A DNA stretch of 60,000 nucleotides from positions 77,798,291 through 77,858,290 of the forward strand of contig CM043948.1 of assembly GCA_014529385.2 (NCBI GenBank), written 5' to 3'. Positions 53,151-60,000 of the stretch are shown here, one piece after another. The position numbers were made by a program, and so were the translations under genes. The stretch is from Adiantum capillus-veneris (taxonomy: Eukaryota; Streptophyta; Polypodiopsida; Polypodiales; Pteridaceae). Numbering within the stretch: position 1 is the first letter of the stretch; each line of letters begins with the position of its first letter. A model generated the notes under the pieces. The model saw only the letters and a list, made by a program, of their open reading frames with translations. It did no database searches and was not told the DNA's origin.

Positions 53151-53790
53151 TGGCGACAAGCTGCAACAATGTATACAGCATGGGAACGACACTAATACAC
53201 TAATGGTGGTTGACGTAAGCGATGATGGATGAAGAAACAGAGCATGCCATTTTTATTGTTAAAAATGCCTGAATATTTGTTTACAGTTCGGCTTTATTAT
53301 CAACGTTTAAATAGCCTTATTTTACTATTTAAAGATTGTTCACATGAGCTTCTCTATGCCAGAAACAAAAAACCACTCATATGGAATGATGTATTGATGA
53401 AAAATGTATCATGATGATTGAAATCCTCTCTTAAGCCAGTCGTGTTTTTTATTATGATGACAATTTGTACGGGATATAGACACTGCCATCCATAAATGGT
53501 AAGACCTCCCATTTTTTCTCAGTTCTCAGCCTGTTGTTACCGCTTCTCATAAGGTTACTGGGTACACCTTAAACCCAAGGTTTGGCAGTGAACCAAAACC
53601 TCCACTTTTGGTAGCTAATGTTTTGACTTACACCCTATCTGTTCAAGGGGGGGTTACTGACCTAGCACCAAGTTATGGATAAACCAGAAATCCTTGGTTG
53701 TGAGAAAACCTAAAACTCACGGTTGACGAGTATACCAAAAACTCGAGGTATCATGAGAGGTTTTGTCTAGTTCGGGCTTGAGGGGGGGAT
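53151..53790 (+). other. Element interior downstream of tubulin, polypurine tract at end
   Basis: No frame with a recognisable motif. Repeated phrases such as AAACTCACGGTTGACGAG and AAAACTCGAGGTATCATG occur near the 3' end; copia-type elements often have such a stretch before the polypurine tract. Confidence 0.5.
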
Positions 53791-54060
53791 TGTTGGGTTT
53801 CAAGCCCAGATTGTCGACACCCATGGGAAACGGCTCTTATAACCATGCAGTTACAAATGCAGTTCAGTTTTGCATGAGAAGTTTCAAGTTATATATATGT
53901 AATGAGAAAATAATCAAGAACATAGCGTTGCTTTTTTTGCTGCTTCTGTGTGTCGTCTCCTGCTCTCGCTCTCTCTTTTTCTCTCGTTTTCTGTTGCTCA
54001 TCTTCCACACCATGGTTTGCCTCAGGCTACACCCACCATAGCTAGCCGCAGGCTCCAACA
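53791..54060 (+). repeat. 3' LTR of the tubulin-carrying element
   Basis: 270 bp, 97.8% identical to the 5' LTR; differences are six single-base changes and no length change. Confidence 0.97.
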
Positions 54061-54124
54061 GTTATCACTAAAATATCTTCATTAATAAAAAACTAAGTGT
54101 AATCCAAAAAGCCTTTACACTCCC

Positions 54125-54958
54125 ACCCAGAAGAAGAAACTACTACTAAAACAAGCTCAACTCCCAACCTTCAAGGGAGAGGGAACCAACTTAGAACGTG
54201 ATGCTGAAGCCTGGATCGATGCCATGTATGATTATTTCTTGGCTGCAGGAATTGCTTCAAAAAATCAGGCAATGCTAGGAATGTTTCGACTCACTGGAGA
54301 TACTAAACTCTGGTGGAAACATCATTGTAGCGATAATCCTTCCATAAGTCCATCCTGAGAAAGAATGAAACAGGTAGTGAAACAAAGATATCTTTGTCCG
54401 GCTCATCAAGCTATTAAAATGAATGAATTTTTCACACTCAAATAGTTAGGGCTTACTTTAGAAGAATAATACACCAAATATGTGTCTTTACGGTGTTATG
54501 CACCACCAATGACAATGGAACAACAGATTGCTCGTTTTTGTCAGGGCCTAAAGAAACTTTTAAGTACTCATTTAGAATCTATGAGACCCACATCTATTCA
54601 AGATACCCTTATCAGAGCTAAAACGCTTGCGGCTGAAGGAAACCCCTCTCCAAGGAACTATTATAACTACAATAACTTTAGAGTAAGGACAAGGGGAAAT
54701 TTCAATCAAGGAAATCAATGAAGGGTAGTGATAGTTGTAACTACTATAGAACATACTTTTCCAAATATCAAATGTTATGGATGCAATCGAATGGGGCACT
54801 ACAGGAGCCAATGCCCCGAGGAGCTAAATCCCATACTTGTTGTTGGAACTACTCCTTAGACTCAGATAGGTCAAGGAAATAATCAAAGAGGTGGAAGAAA
54901 TAGAGGACGAGGCAGAGAAAGAGATAGAGGAGCCAGATCTTATGCTGCAGTAGGATAG
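54125..54958 (+). pseudogene. Chromovirus-like gag (capsid and zinc knuckle)
   Basis: Frames in series with stops: TFKGEGTNLERDAEAWIDAM and YDYFLAAGIASKNQAMLGMF, RLTGDTKLWWKHHC, then YAPPMTMEQQIARFCQGLKK and IQDTLIRAKTLAAEGN, and after a shift near 54,720 the zinc knuckle CYGCNRMGHYRSQC (C-x2-C-x4-H-x4-C, intact, about 54,774-54,815) and an Arg/Gly-rich RGGRNRGRGRERDRGARS. This is the capsid and RNA-binding protein. At least five stops. Confidence 0.85.
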
Positions 54959-55506
54959 CCAACCTTGATTGATGAAGAAGATGAAAGAGATACTCTTTCT
55001 GCCACCATTGATAACCTTGGAGCTCGGCAACAGTATGCTGTCATCCAAACCACTGCAAACAAAGAAGGTGAAAAAAGTGAACTACTTATAGATTGTGGCA
55101 GCACACACTTTTTTCTCTCCCCTAAATGCTTAAGGAAACTCAAATTAAACCAATATCCCACCAAGAAATTAGTGGTAGAACTAGAAAATGGGAAAGAGGT
55201 TCTATCTCAATTTACAGCGAGGGAAGCTTAATTTGAATTGGGATGAACCCTTACTTCATCTTACTTTCGGACTCTACCAGTAGGAATCTATGACGATATT
55301 CTAGGAATGGATCGGTTAATCAAAAATCAAGCCCATATTCACTGTGCTCAACGGAACCTATCCTTCAAAAATCACTTAGGTAAAGAAACATTAGTACAAG
55401 GGTCAAATGGGAAGCCTAAGGCTCATTTAGGTAAGGCTAGTCAACTTCTGAAAGCGTTATGCAAGGGGCAATAGATCTTTGTAGTAAAACTTAATAAGGC
55501 GGATGA
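54959..55506 (+). pseudogene. Chromovirus-like protease
   Basis: SELLIDCGSTHFFLSPKCLR (about 55,075-55,137) is the retropepsin active-site segment with D-C-G in place of D-S/T-G. PVGIYDDILGMDRLIKNQAH (about 55,278-55,337) matches the closing ILGMDWL box. Stops after EVLSQFTAREA and at two more places. Would process the polyprotein; inactive by sequence. Confidence 0.82.
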
Positions 55507-56660
55507 TTTAAAGGACGACACAACTCCAGAATGGCTTAAGGAATTTTTGGATATATTTCCAGAAGATCTCTCAAATTTACCTCCTCCAAGGGACATAGAC
55601 CACAAAATAGAAACCTTTCCAGGTAGTGAACCAATTTCAAAAAGACCCTACAAAATGTCCCTCCCTAGAGCTATTGAATTAAAAGAACAAATTCGTCAAC
55701 TTATTGAACAAGGATTCATAAGACCAAGCATTTCACCTTTGGGCGCGCCCGTTCTATTCCAAAAGAATAAGGATGGATCTTTACATCTCTACGTCAATTA
55801 TAGGGGACTTAACCAGGTATCAGTAAAGAAAAGTATCCTATTCCTCGCATCAACGAATTACTTGATAGATTACATGGAGCCAAGGTATTAACAAAAATTG
55901 ATATCAGATCAGGATACCATCAAGTCTGGATTAAGGAAGCAAATATTTATAAAACTACATTCAACACCCGATATGGGCATTATGTGTTCATCGTGATGCC
56001 TTTCGGTCTTATGAATGCTCCGACTACTTTTAATTGTCTCATGTAAGATATATTCAAAGAATATCTAGATGCTTTTGTGCTGGTATTTTTCAATGATATC
56101 TTGGTATACTCCAAAGATGAAAAATATCATGAGGACCATGTACGTAAAGTACTCCATCTTCTATGCCAACATCAGTTGTATGCCAAGATGAGCAAATGTG
56201 TGTTCTTCACGCCCAAAGTTAGCTATTTTGGATTTATAATAAACCCTGAAGGAATCTCTGTAGACCCCACAAAGATTAAGGACATAATAGATTGTCCACA
56301 ACCCAAGACAACCAAACTTACATGGGAAAATGAACAGGACGTCTGTTTCCTCAAACTAAAACAAAATCTCACATCAGCCCCTGTACTCAAACTCCCTGAC
56401 TTCACTCAAGAGTTTGAAGTAGTAATCGATGCCAGTGGCCTTGCTATAGGAGAAGTCTTAAACCAAGAAGACAGACCAGTTGCCTTTACTTCTCAAAAAT
56501 TAAGAATCCACGAGCTGAATCATCCAACTCATGATCTGAAATTCCTAGCCGTCATCCATGCTCTTAAGCTCTAGAGGCACTATCTTCTAGGAGAAAAGTT
56601 TCAGTTAATCACACTGATCATCAAAGTCTAAAGTGGATTTTTTCACAAGCAACACTCAAC
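55507..56660 (+). pseudogene. Chromovirus-like reverse transcriptase and RNase H
   Basis: The frame at 55,547 gives FPEDLSNLPPPRDIDHKIET, IRQLIEQGFIRPSISPLGAP and [19 protein letters not shown] frame change near 55,830 leads to [40 protein letters not shown] and LMNAPTTF (motifs A and B). From 56,077, FFNDILVYSKDEKYHEDHVR replaces the usual YVDDILVYS, so one catalytic Asp has become Asn. The connection and RNase H start follow (LTSAPVLKLPDFTQEFEVVI, DASGLAIGEVLNQEDRPVAF). Stops near 56,044 and 56,572. Confidence 0.88.
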
Positions 56661-57130
56661 ATGAGGTGGCGTAGATGGATAGAATTCTTACAAGAATATG
56701 ATTTTGGAATAAAATATAAACTAGGAAAGGAGAATGTGGTTGCTGATGCCCTTAGCCGCAAGGTTTTTCTTGGGGCCATTTCCATAGTCAACAATCCAAT
56801 CCTAAACAAGGTTAAGGAAGCCTCCCTGAAAATGAGGATTATCAAAAACTCCTACAGGTTATCAATCAACAGGACCTAAAAGAGAAAGAGAAGGACAGAA
56901 TCAAGGATTATTCACTTGAAGATGGGCTTCTCTATTATAAGTACTAGCTTTACATTCCTAATAATCCAATGTTAAAGGAGTTAATCCTTTATGAAGGACA
57001 CAACGCTCCAGTTGCCGGTCATCCTCGCCATGCAAAGACCCTTAATGCCATAAGGAAAAGCTATTTTTTACCAGGAGTGAAAGGAGATATACTTCGCTAC
57101 ATCAAACAATGACCTCTTGACATTCCTCAA
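56661..57130 (+). pseudogene. RNase H end and integrase zinc-finger region, degraded
   Basis: WRRWIEFLQEYDFGIKYKLG and KENVVADALSRK (56,667-56,765) end RNase H. After stops, LILYEGHNAPVAGHPRHAKT and LNAIRKSYFLPGVKGDILRY show the His pair of the integrase HHCC finger. The expected Cys pair is absent: YIKQ runs through a TGA straight to PLDIPQMKWE, so a short internal deletion removed it. Confidence 0.78.
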
Positions 57131-58142
57131 ATGAAGTGGGAACTCATTATCATGGACATTGTAACAGGCCTTCCCACCATTCAAGGGGGTTACGACTCCA
57201 TTATGGTGGTAGTAGACATGCTGATTAAAGTGTCTCATTTGATGTTTGTGAAAAAAACTTACACTGCATCAAACATAAGACGTTTATTTATCAAAGAGAT
57301 CTTTACATTACACGAGCTTCCTAAGAGAATAGTCAGTGATAGAGATGCAAAATTTACTTCAAAATTTTGGAAGCTTTATTTGAATCCTTAGGTATCTAGC
57401 TATGTTTAAGTACAACCTATCACCCTCAGATAGACGACCAGACGGAAGAGTGAATCAAGTTATTGAAGACATCCTTAGAGCTTACTGTAGTAGAGAACCC
57501 CGAAAATGGATACAATTTCTTCCTCTGGTGGAATTCGCCTATAATTCCTCATTCCATAAAAGCATTGGGATGTCACCGTTTAATGCACTTTATGGGCATG
57601 AATGTATATCACCCCTAAACTTTTTTGACCCGACTACAAGAGTAGAAGCTTCAAAACAAATGTTGGAGGATATGGATGCCCAAACCAAAGCAATACGACA
57701 GGACATTCAAGCAGCTAAGGATCGCCAAAAACATTATGCTGATAAAAAATGGTCTGATCGATTTTTCAAACAAGGGGATAAAGTATTCTTTAGGGTACGG
57801 CCAAAGAGAAGCAATTTATCCTTGGGAAGATTCAAAAAAGTAAGCCCCAAATATTGTGGACCTTATGAAGTGATAAAAGTAATTAGTGATCAAGCTTACA
57901 AATTAAAGTTACTTGAACACCTCAAGGTCCATAATGTACTCCATATTAGTCTTCTAAAACCATATATTCCAAACCCAAATCACACTCTAGACGACGAACA
58001 GATTGTGATGCAGAAGCAAGGATTTCTTGAACTCCAACCAGATTGTATTCTTGATACTAGGGAAAGAAGTCTGCAAAACAGAGTAATTAGAGAACATTTA
58101 GTAAAATTGAAGGATTACCCCACTGAAGACGCCACATGGTAG
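57131..58142 (+). pseudogene. Chromovirus-like integrase core, C-terminal domain and chromodomain-like tail
   Basis: WELIIMDIVTGLPTIQGGYD (first catalytic Asp), LPKRIVSDRDAKFTSKFWKL (second Asp), then a frameshift near 57,395 into YNLSPSDRRPDGRVNQVIED (the Glu is in VIED) and SREPRKWIQFLPLVEFAYNS. The C-terminal domain has KQGDKVFFRVRPKRSNLSLG and KYCGPYEVIKVISDQAYKLK. The tail CILDTRERSLQNRVIREHLV with KLKDYPTEDATW is of the chromodomain style, which guides integration to heterochromatin in chromoviruses; aromatic cage residues are not all visible. Open for 246 codons from 57,402 and stopped by TAG at 58,141. Confidence 0.87.
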
Positions 58143-58217
58143 GACGAAGTATCACTTCTCAAAGATTTCCCCAATTCCGGTTCAGATAAGGCATCTCAAT
58201 TCCTTAAGTTGGGGTGA
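58143..58217 (+). other. 3' untranslated region and polypurine-like tract
   Basis: DEVSLLKDFPNF continues the frame after the stop, then AAGTTGGGGTGAT (58,205-58,217) precedes the 3' LTR. Confidence 0.7.
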
Positions 58218-60000
58218 TTGTAAGGTTTCCAATTTTTTAAACCTTAGAAATTGTACAAGCCTGATAAAATTAACTTGGTTGTTAAGAAAACACTATAGAA
58301 TGATCCAACTATGGCAAATATTGGTATTTTTGGAACCGTAACCAGGCCTTTACTATGGTTAGAAATTTTCAAAACAAAATTTCAATGAAACCTGGAAAAG
58401 TTACGGGCTCTAAAAGGTTACACTGTGAATTTAATTAGTTAAGTAAAATTGAAAGGTTTCAGTAATTATTAGTGGTAAAGACTTTTTATCCTAAAGTTCT
58501 AGAAATTGCAGATATTTCCAAGTTTAATCATTAAAAGTTAGAAAAAATATCAAAATTCAATTTTGGAAATCGGGGGGGCTGTGGTTAGCCTACCCAAGCC
58601 AATTTTAGTAGTAGGTGGCACTAGAGAGAAGCTGGGGGCTTGCTAGAGGTTCCAAGACCTTCCAGAAATAGCCTATGGGCCCTGAAAAACTAAAAATAGA
58701 CCCCCCCTTCTTCACAAGAAAATTGGACTTGGAGTCCTGGCAAATTCTCTCTCATCTAGAGGGATCTCTACTCAAAAATCACTAGAGAACAAAGCTCTAG
58801 TTGGTTAATCAACTGTAATTAGCACTAAAACTTTTTAATTAGAAAAATAATGCTAATCTATTTAAATTTTCTTGATTAATTCAATAAATTAAGAAGATCA
58901 AACTTACTTACATTCTAAAATTCTCTCCTAGTTTTTAATTCTTTGCTGATTATTGAGATTGCGCTTAGGGATACTAATCTAATTAATTATTATATTATAT
59001 TAGGGTTGAAATTACTCATTTTAACCATAAATTAATGATAATTATACTAACTAAACTTAGATTAACATGAGATAATTATCAAAGCTGTGTATGAGTGTGA
59101 GTATGCTAGGAAAATTATCTTTTAATTTTCTAAATACTTTTTGTAATCTTTTAAGTAGAATAACAATGTTCTTAAGAGAAAAGCAAAGGGGAAAATGATC
59201 AAATTAATCTACAAAGCTTTGAGATAATTATCAAAGGTAAAATATATCTTAAGAAACCCGTGTTAATTATCTTAACTATAGATCATTAGTTTAACTAATT
59301 ATCTCAGTAGAGAAACACTGTTTTAAAGGCAAAAAATAGAAAATTAATCTAAAAATCTTTGAGAAAATTATCAGAGGTAAAATACATCTTAAAAAAGATG
59401 TGATAATTATCTTAAGTACACATAATTAGTTTAACCAATTATCTCAGCAGAAAACACTATTTTTGAGAGAAAATAAAAAGGGGAAAATAAAAAAGTAATC
59501 TAAAAAGCTTTGAGATACTTATTAGAGGTAAAACACATCTTATAAAACTTGTAATATTTATCTTAACCACAAAAAATTAGTTTATCTAATTATTTGAGTA
59601 GAAAAACACTATTTTTAAGAGAAAATAAAGGTAAAAGAATATCAAATTAAACTAAAAAGCTTTGAGATAACTATGAGAGGTAAAACACATCTTAAGAAAT
59701 GACTGATAATTATCTTAACTATAAATAAATAATTTTTCTAATTATCTCAATGAAAAAACACTATTTTTAAGGCAAAATAAAGTGAAAAAAATAGAAACTT
59801 AATCTTAAAAACTTTGAGATAATTATCAAAGGTAAAACACATCTTAAGAAATGGGTGATAGTTATCTTAACTACAAACAATTAGTTTACATAATTATCTC
59901 AGTAGAAAAATACTCTTTTTAAGGAAAACTTAAAGGGGAAAGATAGCAAATTAAACTACAAAAATTTGAGATAATTATCAGAGCTAAAAGATATACTAAT
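58218..60000 (+). mobile_element. 3' LTR of the chromovirus-like element, partial at the window edge
   Basis: Starts TGTAAGGTTTCCAATTTTTT and aligns with 43,803 onward. The tandem block has TTTGAG(A)TAATTATC-type starts at 59,218, 59,358, 59,509, 59,661, 59,813 and 59,965 (spacings 140, 151, 152, 152 and 152), and no insert interrupts it here. The right end lies outside the window. Confidence 0.9.
59040..60000. repeat. About 152-bp tandem repeats with GATAATTATC palindromes (3' LTR)
   Basis: Six units with regular spacing. Each has GAGATAATTATC near its start, a second TGATAATTATCTTAA, then AATTAGTTTAACTAATTATCTC-like text of which TAGTTTAACTA is the near-palindromic centre, and a closing AAACACT plus T run. 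The count here exceeds that visible in the interrupted 5' LTR. Confidence 0.93.

Larger units (their letters stand above)
52081..54060 (+). mobile_element. Small non-autonomous LTR retrotransposon carrying alpha-tubulin sequence
   Basis: Two 270-bp LTRs (52,081-52,350 and 53,791-54,060), each TGTTGGG...CCAACA, differ at 6 positions (97.8% identity). The element is flanked by a perfect 5-bp duplication, GTTAT (52,076-52,080 and 54,061-54,065). A PBS GGTATCAGAGC (52,354-52,364) follows the 5' LTR, and a polypurine tract GAGGGGGGGAT (about 53,780-53,790) precedes the 3' LTR. The 1,440-bp interior has no gag or pol, so it relies on another element's proteins. It is complete, fairly young and nested in the gypsy element. 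Confidence 0.97.
43803..60000 (+). mobile_element. Ty3/gypsy chromovirus-like element, nested and running off the window
   Basis: The 5' LTR begins TGTAAGGTTTCCAGTTTTTG at 43,803 and the 3' LTR begins TGTAAGGTTTCCAATTTTTT at 58,218; the first several hundred bases of both align at roughly 90%. A polypurine-like AAGTTGGGGTGAT precedes the 3' LTR. The gag-protease-RT-RNase H-integrase order and a chromodomain-like tail (54,125-58,142) identify a chromovirus-type gypsy element. It is interrupted by an insert in the 5' LTR (45,308-49,170) and by a small LTR element (52,081-54,060). Confidence 0.88.

Overview
The window is plant nuclear DNA made almost entirely of transposable elements, many broken and several nested. 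I recognise no intact ordinary host gene, no rRNA and no canonical tRNA. The evidence for a land plant with a large repeat-rich genome is spliceosomal introns, plant-type CACTA (En/Spm) elements, Tat/Ogre-like and chromovirus-like Ty3/gypsy elements, a plant L1-like LINE with a DUF4283-type ORF1, and captured pieces of plant genes (a HIPP exon and alpha-tubulin). A fern or other early-diverging vascular plant is possible, but the sequence does not prove it.

Left part (1-22,000): the 3' end of a Ty1/copia element (1 to about 999); low-information DNA with microsatellites (about 1,000-5,479); a CACTA derivative, CACTA-1 (5,480-10,523, minus strand), that carries about 15 tandem copies of a 173-bp satellite; about 4.4 kb with no recognisable gene; and a near full-length but stop-riddled LINE on the minus strand (about 14,900-22,000).

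Middle (22,000-43,800): a Tat/Ogre-like gypsy element on the plus strand (element A). It has an LTR remnant, a PBS matching tRNA-Asp, a leader of about 286-bp repeats each centred on a long palindrome, gag, protease, an intron-like gap, a reverse transcriptase deleted into integrase, and an apparent second aspartic-protease domain after integrase. Its presumed 3' LTR is interrupted by CACTA-2 (32,501-38,850), which has matching ends and a 3-bp target duplication. CACTA-2 carries transposase remnants, a duplicated HIPP exon and two tRNA-like (SINE-like) segments. Next comes region B (about 39,130-43,800), an unfamiliar coiled-coil coding region preceded by the same class of palindrome repeats.

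Right part (43,803-60,000): a chromovirus-like gypsy element. Its 5' LTR is full of about 150-bp repeats with short palindromes and is interrupted by an insert holding a PIF1-helicase-like fragment. Its interior is interrupted by a 1,980-bp LTR element (52,081-54,060) with 97.8% identical LTRs and a perfect 5-bp target duplication, carrying a rearranged alpha-tubulin copy. The gag-pol remnants (54,125-58,142) and a 3' LTR that runs off the window follow.

The coding regions are mostly pseudogenes. They do not form pathways; they record successive insertion, deletion and gene capture. The strongest leads are the palindrome-centred leader repeats shared by A and B, the second protease domain after integrase, the satellite array inside CACTA-1, and two separate captures of host gene fragments by different element classes.
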